A stretch of 64,000 bases of DNA from a virus, in the IMG/VR virus record IMGVR_UViG_3300008954_000015, positions 62,001 through 126,000 of that record; one strand, written 5' to 3'. A model generated the notes under the pieces. The model was not told the DNA's origin. It saw only the letters and a list, made by a program, of their open reading frames with translations, and did no database searches. This document shows positions 35,142-44,458 of this stretch, piece after piece; positions within the stretch are counted from its first letter, which is position 1, and each line of letters starts with the position of its first letter. The translations under genes and the position numbers were made by a program.

Positions 35142-36863
35142 ATGACTGATAAATTAAAAGATGCCATCAAGGGTATACAAGACGCGGCCGGCGCCCTCGA
35201 CGACGCAGCGAAGGATCTTGAGGCCCATCGCCGCGGCACCGGAGGGGGAGGCAGACCACCACCAAGAAGAAGGAGTCCACAACCCGGCCGGGGGTCCTCC
35301 GGCCGCGGGGGATCTAGCGGACCAGGGTACCGCGAAAGAGCAACAGAATATACTAAAGATTCTTTTAGAGATTCCAGGTACAAGACAAGACTTGGTGTAG
35401 ATTCTTACTCTCAAGATATTGACGCGCTTATAGCTATTGATGCGCGCTATGCTCAGATGACAGGGAAGCACATGAACGATGTTGAGGGGTCGTGGGGAAG
35501 TGCAATTTCGACCATGTCTGGCGAGATGCGGAAATTTGTCATGGATGCCCCTCAAATGTTAGATAGAATTTTGGATTTACCAATTACCATGAGAGCGGCA
35601 ACTGTTGATATGGCCAAGGATAAGAACTTGGCAAATCAGTTAGCTAAAACTGTTGGCTTTTTTGACGAACTAGGAATATCCGCGGAAGAGACGATGGGCG
35701 TTTTAGATATGACTACAATTGGTTTCGAGGCTTCGTCTCAGGAGGCAATGGCCCTTGCAGTATCGGTAAGAGATATGGCAAAAGAGTTGGGCAAAACCCC
35801 AGAAGAGTTGATGCAGGATTATTCACAACTGCAAAAGACTTTATCGTATTCTCTAGATAAAATAAATTCAGAGTTCCGCAAGCTTGAAATTCAATCTCGA
35901 GCCACCGGCATTCCAGTAGGAGATTTGGCGGATACTTTTGGTAGTCAACTTGACACGTTTGAAGGGTCTGCTGAAGCAGCCGGAAAACTGAATGCGGTCT
36001 TGGGAGGCTCCTACTTGAATTCTTTGGAGCTTTTGAATGCTACCGAATCGGAAAGAGTGGACATGGTCAAAAAGGCAATGAAGGCCGCTGGTACAAATTT
36101 ACAAGACCTACAAAAGGGAAAGGGTTTTGGCTTGAAGGCTATTGCCAGCTCTTTGAATCTTCCAATTGATCAGACTCGAAGACTCTTGTCTGGTCGAAGC
36201 GAAGAGGTCATGAAAGATCTGCAGAAGAAAGGAATAAAGGGCCCTAGTATGGACACTGCTGAATTAGAGGGCTCTCTAGACGATTTGGGTTCTGAAGTGC
36301 AGAGACTACACGGCCCAATGAATGAGATGATTTTGCAAATAAGAGGGATGAAAGATAAGGCTCAACTCGAACCGACCGGAATGGCGGATCAGGAAAAGGC
36401 CGGCGGTTTGCTTAACTTTTATTTAAGAATGGTGGAACACTCCCTAAAAAGAGACGACGCCCGCAAACCCGGCGACCCTCTGAGAGACAAATCCGGCATG
36501 TTTACTGGCCTTAGCGCACTTAAGGATGTTTTAGATGATAAGAACATTTTACCTAAAGAGAAAATTATAAGACTCAATCTGTATGTCAAGCAATTAGAGG
36601 CCGCTTCTTCTGCGCTTGAGAGATTAAAAGTGCCCATTCCGACAGTGATCGCTGAGCCGATGGCAGCAAAAGCGGCCTCTAAGAAGAACCCCTTGCAAAG
36701 AGTCCGACCGCCAGCCCCCGGGGCACGCCACACCGCCGGAGCCGGTCCGCCTGCCGGCCCCGGTGCAGGTACCGGTGCAGGTACCAGTACTGTCATAAAT
36801 GTCAAACTTCCTAATGGCAAGGTAGTTAGGAATATTGCAGTTGAGTTCTTAAGGAATTTATAG
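35142..36863 (+). CDS. Probable tape-measure protein (T4 gp29-like)
   Basis: This 573-residue protein has a size close to T4 gp29 (590) and a position right after the chaperone pair. The N-terminal 30 residues are helical and 31-65 are a disordered Gly/Arg/Pro tract (GRGSSGRGGSSG), encoded by a locally GC-rich stretch. The rest is a long helical, coiled-coil-rich body (about 90-470), then a Pro/Ala/Gly linker and a short beta end (TVINVKLPNGKVV). It should set tail length and enter the tube lumen. There is no membrane segment or obvious hydrolase. No SD sequence precedes ATG 35142. Confidence 0.55.
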   Translation: MTDKLKDAIKGIQDAAGALDDAAKDLEAHRRGTGGGGRPPPRRRSPQPGRGSSGRGGSSGPGYRERATEYTKDSFRDSRYKTRLGVDSYSQDIDALIAIDARYAQMTGKHMNDVEGSWGSAISTMSGEMRKFVMDAPQMLDRILDLPITMRAATVDMAKDKNLANQLAKTVGFFDELGISAEETMGVLDMTTIGFEASSQEAMALAVSVRDMAKELGKTPEELMQDYSQLQKTLSYSLDKINSEFRKLEIQSRATGIPVGDLADTFGSQLDTFEGSAEAAGKLNAVLGGSYLNSLELLNATESERVDMVKKAMKAAGTNLQDLQKGKGFGLKAIASSLNLPIDQTRRLLSGRSEEVMKDLQKKGIKGPSMDTAELEGSLDDLGSEVQRLHGPMNEMILQIRGMKDKAQLEPTGMADQEKAGGLLNFYLRMVEHSLKRDDARKPGDPLRDKSGMFTGLSALKDVLDDKNILPKEKIIRLNLYVKQLEAASSALERLKVPIPTVIAEPMAAKAASKKNPLQRVRPPAPGARHTAGAGPPAGPGAGTGAGTSTVINVKLPNGKVVRNIAVEFLRNL

Positions 36864-36908
36864 TTTGGTGTTTTTGTGTCAAAATTAAAACAGAAGGAGG
36901 GGTAAGGT

Positions 36909-37598
36909 TTGATACCTTTTCATGAAATAGTAAACAATACAGGTTATTCAATAAGCATTAAGCACGTTGCAACAGGGAGAGCCATTAGTTTTCCTTGCTT
37001 TATGACGCAGTTTTCAGACGACTATTCTGTAGACTGGTCACCCGAAACTGTGTATGGTCGTATGGATCCTATCCAGACGTACAAAGGCACTACAAGAAAA
37101 ATTCAAATTGACTTCGACGTCTTGGCTGAAAACGAACAGAGAGCAGAAGAGAACATGATTGCAGTGAGAGAGTTTATTCGCTTTATGTATCCCAAGTATA
37201 CCAGAATAGATGACACTGGATTGGTCCGGACCTTGTCAGCTCCTCCTCTCCTGAAGATTAAGTTTGCAAACTTAATTGAAAGCTCGACAACAGGAGAGGG
37301 TATACTCGGAGCTATTTCTGGCTTTCAATACAAGCCTGTGCACGAGTCAGGGTATGTGATGCCCCGCGCAGGTGTTATTTTTTCTAGAGCTTTTTCAATT
37401 TCTCTATCGTTCGACGTTTTGCACGATCACGATGTTGGGTGGAGCGAAGAAAACACTTGGCTTGGAGGCCCAGACTATCCCTATGGTTTGGAGTCAAAAG
37501 AACTTGTACCAAATTCGAAGAGGTTGTCGCCTAGCAGTATTAATGCGGACCCTAGTGACCCGGTCAACGCTGCGCGTCGCCGAGAGATGTTAAAGTGA
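36909..37598 (+). CDS. Baseplate tube-initiator protein (T4 gp48/gp54-like)
   Basis: This 229-residue protein starts at TTG 36909, 8 bases after AAGGAGG; no ATG is available in frame nearby. The sequence reads as beta-rich tube-like folds: FDDYSVDWSPETVYGRMDP-type, IQIDFDVLAENEQRAEENM and KIKFANLIE. The segment W-S-P-E-x-V-Y-G-R-x-D-P is typical of baseplate proteins that nucleate the tube. It lies between tape measure and the gp53-like gene, as expected for the gp48/gp54 class. Confidence 0.6.
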   Translation: MIPFHEIVNNTGYSISIKHVATGRAISFPCFMTQFSDDYSVDWSPETVYGRMDPIQTYKGTTRKIQIDFDVLAENEQRAEENMIAVREFIRFMYPKYTRIDDTGLVRTLSAPPLLKIKFANLIESSTTGEGILGAISGFQYKPVHESGYVMPRAGVIFSRAFSISLSFDVLHDHDVGWSEENTWLGGPDYPYGLESKELVPNSKRLSPSSINADPSDPVNAARRREMLK

Positions 37599-37608
37599 GG
37601 GTCTTAAC

Positions 37609-37947
37609 ATGACAGACAGGAACGAAAAGAGAGAAATATTAATAAACAAGAGCCGGCTTTACAAGAGAAAAGCAAAGTCTAAAAATCTTAATTTTTTTCG
37701 TCAGTATAACTCGATGAAACTGAATACGCTGACTCCTGATGATGTTGCAGAATTGACGGTCATTGATCATTTGTGGAAATCTGGGGACAGATATTATAAA
37801 TTGGCCTATAAATATTATGGTAGTACTGATTTATGGTTTCTTTTGGCATGGTTTAATAAGAGGCCAACAGACCATCATGTTACCTTAGGTACCCCAGTGC
37901 GTATTCCTTTGCCACTTGAAAAAGTTCTGTACTTATACAACAAATAG
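37609..37947 (+). CDS. Baseplate wedge protein (T4 gp53-like)
   Basis: This 112-residue protein has a C-terminal LysM-like half: GDRYYKLAYKYYGSTDLWFLLAWFNKRP then GTPVRIPLP. That signature is seen in T4-type gp53 wedge subunits and P2 gpX-like proteins. T4 gp53 has 196 residues, so this is a short form. It would clamp wedge arms in the baseplate. The N-terminal 40 residues are basic. Confidence 0.65.
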   Translation: MTDRNEKREILINKSRLYKRKAKSKNLNFFRQYNSMKLNTLTPDDVAELTVIDHLWKSGDRYYKLAYKYYGSTDLWFLLAWFNKRPTDHHVTLGTPVRIPLPLEKVLYLYNK

Positions 37948-37962
37948 GGCTATAATACTAAG

Positions 37963-40497
37963 ATGGAATTCAACGAACAGAAGTATTTAATTTGGAGCAA
38001 ATTCATAAAGGAAGAACTGAATACACAATCTAGCTTTTCAAAAAAAAGAGAAACGGCCGTTCCATTAAATACAGTTACAAGTCTTACTGAAGACCCATCA
38101 TCGACGTTGAGCAAGATCTTGTCTGCCAACCTCATTAAATCTGGCAAATCAAAGAGGGCTTTTGTGGACATGCCCACTCACAAACTATCCATGCTTGTGC
38201 CGTTTATACAATTATACAAAGTTGTCGGCGACGCATACCAGCCATTTTATTTTCCTAGACACCACCAGGAGATGGAAATAGAGTCGATAATGTCTGAAGG
38301 TGGGCGCTTGTCGGGATCGGGAATTAAGAGTTTTGATATAGTGTTTGAAGGGAAGGACACTTTTACAGCTGACAAGCTATTGAGATGCAATTTAAATTTC
38401 TATATCCAGGATATGAAGTCTCTTTTTAATTCTCCGGGTGGAAACTTTGCACCTTTGGCAGAACTGATCACAGCGCGCGCTCCGAATCAATTTATCATTG
38501 ACTCTAAAAACAAGGCACACGCAGAACAGGTAAACAAATCTAGGTCTATCGAGATAAAGGTAGACCTAGGTTGGTCAGTATACCCGGAGATGTCAGAAGA
38601 ATTCACTTCAGATGAGATTGAGGCAGTAAGAAACAACACGGTCTCCTTAAGGCTAACCTTGGTGGACCATAATATTAATTTTGCACAAGAGGGGGTTCTG
38701 ACAATATCGGCCAGCTATATTGGAAGACTGGAATCCATGTTAGATAATAAAACTTCAGATATCCTGGTTTCTTCTGAAGATTTAAATTATTTTGCTAATA
38801 TAAACAAGCAAATAGACTCTTTGAAAAAGGAATACAAAGAGAATGATTCGGTGGTAGATAAGAAAGAAGAGGCAGTGATAGAAGAGGAGTCGAGAACAGC
38901 CCTGATTCAGAATTTTAGCACGATACTGGATCGTCTTGATCCTAAACAGAAGAGCTCTTTTTTTACAGAAGATATAACTCTCGCAAAGGAGGAAGAGTTT
39001 TTCGAATCTATTCAGACAAGTAAAAAGAAAAACAACGAAGTTGATAGCTCTAGGAAGAAAGCCGTCCGCGCCGCATCCGGCACTCCACCGCTAAACAAGC
39101 CTCAAAATAAAAAGAAATCAAAGAGAAAAAAGCCAAATCTAGCAGAAAGGACCATAAATTATATATATTTAGCAGACTTGATGGAGCAGGTCATGATAAT
39201 TCTTAACGAAAACTATATGGCAATCAATGATGCAAAGATAAAAAAACAGCTAGAGTCTTTTAGGATAATCTTGGCAGACTTTCGCCTTTCTATCGTGGAA
39301 AAAAAGGGAGAAGCCTCCATTGCCACTATGCCATTTTCATTAGGGGAATTTCCCATATCCATAAGGGCGTTTTCAGAGTGGTTCAGAGACAACATAATAA
39401 AACCAGCTAAAGTTAAGTTTGGTTTTATGACATTCCTAGAGACGATGATCAATGACTTGGTTTATGGTTCTCTGAGTAAGATGAATTACCGCGACGCTCC
39501 AATAATTAATGAAAATGTTAAATTTGGCATTGCTTCTGTGGTTTCATTGAGTGGTCATGGCAAGCTAAAGGGAAAAACTAAGATAAAAGCGGACGACATG
39601 CCCAGTTTTTCCGCAACTATGAGCACCAAACAGTTTGACAATGATGTGGATTATATGATATTCTATTCTTATGTATCTGCGCAACCTTCGCAAAAAAATA
39701 AATCTGGTGATATAAACAAGGATGAGAAGGATGGAGTGTTTCACCTATATCTTGGTCAAAACAGGGGAATAATTAAGGAAATAAACTTCAACAAGGTCGA
39801 CCTTCAATATAGGAAGGAGTTTTTGATAGCAAATAGTTACTCTTTGTTTGACGAATTGAGACTGCCGTACAATGCGAGCATTTCTATGTTTGGAAACACC
39901 ATTTTCCGCCCGGGCAGCCAACTTTATATAAACCCCTCAAGTATAGGACTGGGAGACCCCAGAAACAAAAACTCTCCCGCAGTTCGTTTGGGCCTAGGCG
40001 GGTACTACACGGTGACTAAGGTGACTATGGACTTGAATGAGACCACCTTTAACACAAACTTGGACGCGGTCTTTACTGGCTGGCCAGAAGCTAAGGGTGT
40101 TGCGGGGAAGCTTGCAAAACAGACCGCCATTCAGGTCGCAGCCGCCTCACAGATCGATGCCACCGCGACCACAGGGGGTTCTTCTCCAGATCCAAACCCA
40201 ACACCCTTTAATAGGGTCTCTAACCCGGTGAATCCTCATTCGAATGTCACGCCGTCTTCTGTTAAATCTGGACGCCAGATAAGGAATGATCATTTGGCCG
40301 CAGCACAGTGGGCTTATAATAATCCTGGCCAGGTCCATTCTGAGTATGATATTAGCAGACAGACAGGTACTGTCACCGGAGGGCAGGCTGCAACCATGAT
40401 AATGGTGCGAAAGAAGAACCATTTTCGTCATTTTGACTTTTTGTTTGACTCATCTGGAAACGTTATCCCAACTAGTGGTTGGAATCAAGGCCCGTAG
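37963..40497 (+). CDS. Large baseplate-region structural protein, unknown
   Basis: This 844-residue protein starts at ATG 37963, 6 bases after a TATAAT (37951-37956) that lacks a good -35 box and has no SD sequence behind it. Residues about 55-270 look beta-rich (HKLSMLVPFIQLYKVV, ISDGNI-type strands). A lysine-rich disordered linker occupies about 340-390, followed by a helical and beta C-terminal half ending in a region with HFRHFDFLFDSSGNV. No family is recognised. It lies after gp53-like and before another large unknown, so a baseplate wedge or hub part is plausible. Confidence 0.55.
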   Translation: MEFNEQKYLIWSKFIKEELNTQSSFSKKRETAVPLNTVTSLTEDPSSTLSKILSANLIKSGKSKRAFVDMPTHKLSMLVPFIQLYKVVGDAYQPFYFPRHHQEMEIESIMSEGGRLSGSGIKSFDIVFEGKDTFTADKLLRCNLNFYIQDMKSLFNSPGGNFAPLAELITARAPNQFIIDSKNKAHAEQVNKSRSIEIKVDLGWSVYPEMSEEFTSDEIEAVRNNTVSLRLTLVDHNINFAQEGVLTISASYIGRLESMLDNKTSDILVSSEDLNYFANINKQIDSLKKEYKENDSVVDKKEEAVIEEESRTALIQNFSTILDRLDPKQKSSFFTEDITLAKEEEFFESIQTSKKKNNEVDSSRKKAVRAASGTPPLNKPQNKKKSKRKKPNLAERTINYIYLADLMEQVMIILNENYMAINDAKIKKQLESFRIILADFRLSIVEKKGEASIATMPFSLGEFPISIRAFSEWFRDNIIKPAKVKFGFMTFLETMINDLVYGSLSKMNYRDAPIINENVKFGIASVVSLSGHGKLKGKTKIKADDMPSFSATMSTKQFDNDVDYMIFYSYVSAQPSQKNKSGDINKDEKDGVFHLYLGQNRGIIKEINFNKVDLQYRKEFLIANSYSLFDELRLPYNASISMFGNTIFRPGSQLYINPSSIGLGDPRNKNSPAVRLGLGGYYTVTKVTMDLNETTFNTNLDAVFTGWPEAKGVAGKLAKQTAIQVAAASQIDATATTGGSSPDPNPTPFNRVSNPVNPHSNVTPSSVKSGRQIRNDHLAAAQWAYNNPGQVHSEYDISRQTGTVTGGQAATMIMVRKKNHFRHFDFLFDSSGNVIPTSGWNQGP

Positions 40498-40508
40498 GAG
40501 AAAAAGAG

Positions 40509-41687
40509 ATGGTAAAATTAACTGGAGAAAATAGCCTAGGAATTACTGACCTGTATGACGCGCGTAAATTTTATAAAGAAGATTTCTATCCTGTTGAAGC
40601 CTTGTCGGAAATGCCCATAGATTTTTTATATGAAAATCCAAATTATGGGCTGATAAATGAACAAGATGAGACAGTATATGTGTTGACAGACGAAGAGAGA
40701 GTAAATTTAAAAAAATTTGATACGGCTAGGGTATATGGTCTTAATTTTGTCGTCGATGCGTTTCACTCATTTAGAGAAGAGTTTTTACATGATGTGAGGG
40801 AGAATAGAATACCTTCGCTGCCAATAATAGGTGAACTCCTCCCGGCTGAATCGCATATTGACTTCGAAGAGCTTTATTTTAACTACTTAAGGAGCATGGA
40901 AGACTTTCTGATAAATGAATATATTGTTGACCATCATATTATCAATTTTGAGGATCTTTTGGGCGCCATAAGAGAGTTTGTTTTGACGATGGCAAAAGAT
41001 CATCCGATAACTAGAAGCGGCTTTATAGATTCTCGAAATTGCCCCCTGACTGCCTCCGGCCTGATTGTTGATGTTGGAAAACAGGACTGTTCTTCGGACC
41101 CTTTCAAGGGTGACCTCATCCAAAGCCGCGGCTTTGCTTGTTTCGTTCAGTATGCTGCTAGGCATGGTTTTTTAGTAGATAAAAACGCGCCCTGGCGTCT
41201 TGTCTGTGATACGCATTCAGAAAAAATGAGGAAGTATATGCTTCCCTATGCTAGCAGTGCTTTATCTAACGAGCAGATTTTAAACACTCGATATAGGGTG
41301 AAGTCTCACTACGATGATATATATGACCTACAAGATTACATATTTAGAATGTATAAGTCGTTGATAAGGGTGAGCCCTTATTATATTCGCAGAGAGGGTA
41401 AAAAAAGATCTTTCATTTCTAGAGAAAATATGGTATGGTATAATCAGAAGAAGTTTGATAAAATGTTTTGGCTTAAGTTGCTTTTCGACACGCGGATTGC
41501 AGAAATAGGTCATCCATCATCGTACCCGGAGTACGATTTAGAATTAAAAGAGATACAAGATACGTTTCGAATTTTGGGTATGAGGTCCGCGCTAGGTAAA
41601 TTGGGCGCAACAGTATCAAAAAGAAAAAAAAGAAACACTAGTATCAATAGCTATGAACCAACAAAAGTGAAAGATTATATAAGATGA
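40509..41687 (+). CDS. Virion-module protein of unknown function
   Basis: This 392-residue protein starts at ATG 40509, 8 bases after AGGAG; an upstream in-frame TTG (40479) precedes the SD and lies in the previous gene. It is mainly helical and tyrosine/aspartate-rich, with a possible conserved core (DHPITRSGFIDSRNCPLTASGL) and a Lys-rich end. It is the last gene before the replication module and overlaps the polymerase gene by 4 bases. The function is unknown; baseplate association is inferred from context. Confidence 0.5.
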   Translation: MVKLTGENSLGITDLYDARKFYKEDFYPVEALSEMPIDFLYENPNYGLINEQDETVYVLTDEERVNLKKFDTARVYGLNFVVDAFHSFREEFLHDVRENRIPSLPIIGELLPAESHIDFEELYFNYLRSMEDFLINEYIVDHHIINFEDLLGAIREFVLTMAKDHPITRSGFIDSRNCPLTASGLIVDVGKQDCSSDPFKGDLIQSRGFACFVQYAARHGFLVDKNAPWRLVCDTHSEKMRKYMLPYASSALSNEQILNTRYRVKSHYDDIYDLQDYIFRMYKSLIRVSPYYIRREGKKRSFISRENMVWYNQKKFDKMFWLKLLFDTRIAEIGHPSSYPEYDLELKEIQDTFRILGMRSALGKLGATVSKRKKRNTSINSYEPTKVKDYIR

Positions 41688-42748
41688 CGGCAGCGTTAAT
41701 TGAGCTGACAACAGAAGAAGAAAAATACCTTTGGAAATATGAGCCCACCCTCGCGACTCAAGAAAGCACTTATTTATACTTGTACACTCTAGGCGCAAAG
41801 CTGGACGATATTCTTCCGCTTGAAATTGCATCTGAACTGAGTAGATATAGAGAAAAGGTGAAAGCAATTTTACTTACTTATAAAACTGCGAAAATAGAAG
41901 CTTCAAATTACAATTACAGAGAACTGATTCCAGAACATGTGTATGAAAGATATGAGATGTATCATTCTCTTGCTCAAGGGTGGGTTGCAAAGAATGTTCC
42001 AAAACCCCGCCATTATAATATTTTAAGCAAGGCTCACGAAGTTGTGGAAGACATAGGCAGCCGCCGCCTTGGAAACTTAGAACAAAAGGTAAAATATAAT
42101 ATCTTCGGAACAAAAACAGGAAGACTCACCACTCAACCTGGATCATTTCCTATTTTAACTTTACCAAAAAAGGAAAGGTCCCAAATAACTCCACAAAATG
42201 ACCTTCTTGTCGAGATAGATTTTAATGGCGCTGAAGTGAGGACTCTTTTGGCTCTGTCTGGAACTTCACTACCCGCAGATGATATACATTCGTGGAATAT
42301 GAAGATGTTACCACCATGGTTAACCAGAGAGGAGGCGAAAGAAAAGTTCTTCGCTTGGCTGTATAATCCTGCCTCCAAAGAAGAATGCTTTTCAGGAGCC
42401 TATGACAAGAGTATCTATAAGAGACACTGGAAATCTGGAAACCTTAACACCCCATATGGGAGAGAGATAGAGGTAGAGGAAAGTAAAGCTTTAAATTATC
42501 TCCTTCAATCAACCACAAGCGACATTGTGGTGGAGAACACGCACAAAATAATGCTACAGCTAAAAGAAAGGGAAAGCTTTCTGTCATTCATGATGCACGA
42601 CTCGGTTGTTTTAGATTTTTCTTCGAAGGACCTGGCTATTTTAAATAATATTTTAGAAGAGTTTAAAATAACCAGACTAGGAAAGTATCAAACTTCTGTT
42701 AGAATAGGAAAAGATTATTACAATATGAGGGAGATCTCAAATGCTTAA
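41684..42748 (+). CDS. Truncated family A DNA polymerase (palm-fingers only)
   Basis: This 354-residue PolA-type polymerase lacks the 3'-5' and 5'-3' exonuclease domains. Motif A is VEIDFNGAEVRTLLALSG (D179, E183). The O-helix reads KRHWKSGNLNTPYG: K250 is at the E. coli K758 position, L254 at F762 and Y258 at Y766. Motif C is MMHDSVV (H305, D306), with Ser where Glu is usual. FGTKTGRLTTQ (141-151) is the family A thumb-palm signature. A separate 5' nuclease is at 47120. It is shorter than any full Pol I (about 600 for Klenow), so whether it replicates or repairs is unclear, since a DnaE-type enzyme is also encoded. Confidence 0.85.
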   Translation: MTAALIELTTEEEKYLWKYEPTLATQESTYLYLYTLGAKLDDILPLEIASELSRYREKVKAILLTYKTAKIEASNYNYRELIPEHVYERYEMYHSLAQGWVAKNVPKPRHYNILSKAHEVVEDIGSRRLGNLEQKVKYNIFGTKTGRLTTQPGSFPILTLPKKERSQITPQNDLLVEIDFNGAEVRTLLALSGTSLPADDIHSWNMKMLPPWLTREEAKEKFFAWLYNPASKEECFSGAYDKSIYKRHWKSGNLNTPYGREIEVEESKALNYLLQSTTSDIVVENTHKIMLQLKERESFLSFMMHDSVVLDFSSKDLAILNNILEEFKITRLGKYQTSVRIGKDYYNMREISNA

Positions 42749-43592
42749 AATCGTTTCAATCGGCACACCGGCCAAAAATTTGGCGGCAAAATTTTCCAGA
42801 TTTGAAAATTATGATTTTTTTGCTTTCGATGATGTTCCAGCTGAAGAAATTAAAAAACAATTTCTGTTACCCAAGCTGGAGTCTCCAGAAGAATATGAGT
42901 CTGTACGCCTTCCCGGTTTAGATAAGTTTTTGAAAAAAGTTTCTGGCGAAGTATTGTTATTAGTTTGTGGCGCTTCCATTTGCTCGGGCGTCACTTTAAG
43001 GTTGATGGAAAAGGTTTACAAAAATTGTACAAAAAAAATAAAAATTCTTTATATTTTGCCAGAGGTGGGATTGCTGAGTAGAACGAAATCACTACAAGAA
43101 CGAACAGTTAGGAATGTCTTGCAGGAATATACCAGATCTGGACTATTTGACAAAATGACTATTGTGTCCAATGCCGAAGTGGAAAAATCGATGGGGAATT
43201 GTACCATATTGGAATATTATGACAAACTTAATGAAACGATAGCCTATACCTACCACATGATTGAGGTTTTTAAGAACTCTAAACCTATTTCAAGTACGGT
43301 TTCGAAAATTGATGAATGCTCTAGGATTTCCACAATTGGTGTTTCCTCTTTGGAAAAATCTGAATCTGATTTGTTTTTTTCTATTGACGATGTGCGTGAA
43401 ATCGTATATTATTATGGAATAAGTGAAAAAAAACTAAATAGTGAAAAAAACTTATTTCGAAAAATTGTAGAATCTATAAAAAGCAAAACAACAGAATACA
43501 CTAGAGCATCATTTAGCATATATCAGACAAAATATGAAGACGACTATGTTTACATTGAACATTATTCCCCTCGAGTACAAAAAAACACTTGA
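42741..43592 (+). CDS. Divergent FtsZ/tubulin-like protein
   Basis: This 283-residue protein overlaps the polymerase gene by 8 bases. The N-terminus (KIVSIGTPAKNLAAKF...YDFFAFDD) has the layout of FtsZ strand 1, glycine turn and Asn-containing helix. VLLLVCGASICSGVTLRLMEKV (71-92, written in part) aligns by eye with the FtsZ tubulin-signature strand-loop-helix, but GGGTGTG is replaced by GASICSGVT. The segment FDKMTIVSNAEVEK (136-149) followed by YYDKLNETIAYT fits FtsZ T7/H7 elements. If correct, this would be a phage cytoskeletal GTPase relative, perhaps with weak or altered nucleotide binding. A non-tubulin Rossmann protein is the alternative. Confidence 0.5.
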   Translation: MLKIVSIGTPAKNLAAKFSRFENYDFFAFDDVPAEEIKKQFLLPKLESPEEYESVRLPGLDKFLKKVSGEVLLLVCGASICSGVTLRLMEKVYKNCTKKIKILYILPEVGLLSRTKSLQERTVRNVLQEYTRSGLFDKMTIVSNAEVEKSMGNCTILEYYDKLNETIAYTYHMIEVFKNSKPISSTVSKIDECSRISTIGVSSLEKSESDLFFSIDDVREIVYYYGISEKKLNSEKNLFRKIVESIKSKTTEYTRASFSIYQTKYEDDYVYIEHYSPRVQKNT

Positions 43593-43617
43593 CAGAAAGA
43601 TAAAAATTTAGTATAGT
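43589..43617 (+). promoter_or_regulatory. Consensus sigma70-like promoter for SSB gene
   Basis: TTGACA (43589-43594), a 17-bp spacer and TATAGT (43612-43617). It is the best promoter in the window. The predicted start near 43623 leaves a leader of about 63 bases containing a hairpin. Confidence 0.82.
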
Positions 43618-43627
43618 ATATACAGTT

Positions 43628-43647
43628 GGTCGGGAAATTTGCCGACC
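43628..43647 (+). promoter_or_regulatory. Hairpin in SSB leader
   Basis: GGTCGG / CCGACC, a perfect 6-bp stem with an 8-base loop, lies at the start of the SSB 5' leader and has no T-tract, so is not a terminator. T4 gene 32 is autoregulated through a structured leader; a similar role here is inference. Confidence 0.5.
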
Positions 43648-43685
43648 TGCTTTAGCCACAGAGTAAAAAAACAAGGAGAAAAACT

Positions 43686-44444
43686 ATGGCATTAAACTTA
43701 GACGCAATGCGCGCAAAATTAGACAAATTAAACGGAAAAGGTGACGGCACTAGAACTCAGTTCTGGCGCCCAGATGATGGTGAAAACAATATTCGAGTAG
43801 TCTCGACGCCAGATGGCGATCCCTTTAAAGAAAGGCATTTCCACTATAATGTAGGTACGTCAGGCTTTTTGTGCCCGAAGAGAAACTTTGGAGACAACTG
43901 CCCTGTTTGTGATTTCGCAAACAAGCTGTGGAACGAAGGCACCGAAGAATCGAAAAAGCAAGCAAAAGATCTTTTTGCGAAGCAAAGGTTTTTTTCCCCT
44001 GTTCTGGTTAGAGGCCAGGAAGACCAAGGCATCCGCGTCTGGGGTTTCGGAAAGATGGCTTATGAAAAGCTGTTGACAATTGTGCTAGATCCGGATTATG
44101 GTGATATCACAGACCCAGAAACAGGAAACGATCTGAAGATTATGTACGGAAAGCTGCCTGGCGCATCATTTCCGCGGACAGATATTCGTCCACGCCCGCG
44201 AAAGTCGCCTCTTTGCGATGACGCCGTCGGAGGAGATGACCGCTGCGCCGAACTTCTGGAAACAATTCCAGAATTCGAAACTTTATTCGAAAGAAAATCT
44301 TCAGAAGAAGTGGCAGCAATTTTGGACCAGTTCTTGTCAGCTGACGGCGGAAATGACGAGATCCAAAAATTTGGTGAACAAAATGTCGCGACCAAGCCAG
44401 TGAGCAATGTTGAGGCTGCTTTTAACGACCTCCTAAATCAATAA
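43686..44444 (+). CDS. Single-stranded DNA-binding protein (T4 gp32-like)
   Basis: This 252-residue ssDNA-binding protein follows AAGGAG. The core has FWRPDDGENNIRVVSTP (about 27-43), a beta-barrel, and a zinc-type motif with CPKRNFGDNCPVC (about 63-75; gp32 has one zinc in its core). The acidic/hydrophobic C-terminal tail (from about 195) is typical for recruiting replication partners. T4 gp32 has 301 residues. It should work with the RecA/UvsX-like recombinase and the helicase encoded next. Expression from a consensus promoter fits its stoichiometric role. Confidence 0.85.
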   Translation: MALNLDAMRAKLDKLNGKGDGTRTQFWRPDDGENNIRVVSTPDGDPFKERHFHYNVGTSGFLCPKRNFGDNCPVCDFANKLWNEGTEESKKQAKDLFAKQRFFSPVLVRGQEDQGIRVWGFGKMAYEKLLTIVLDPDYGDITDPETGNDLKIMYGKLPGASFPRTDIRPRPRKSPLCDDAVGGDDRCAELLETIPEFETLFERKSSEEVAAILDQFLSADGGNDEIQKFGEQNVATKPVSNVEAAFNDLLNQ

Positions 44445-44458
44445 ATATTAGCGCAGGA

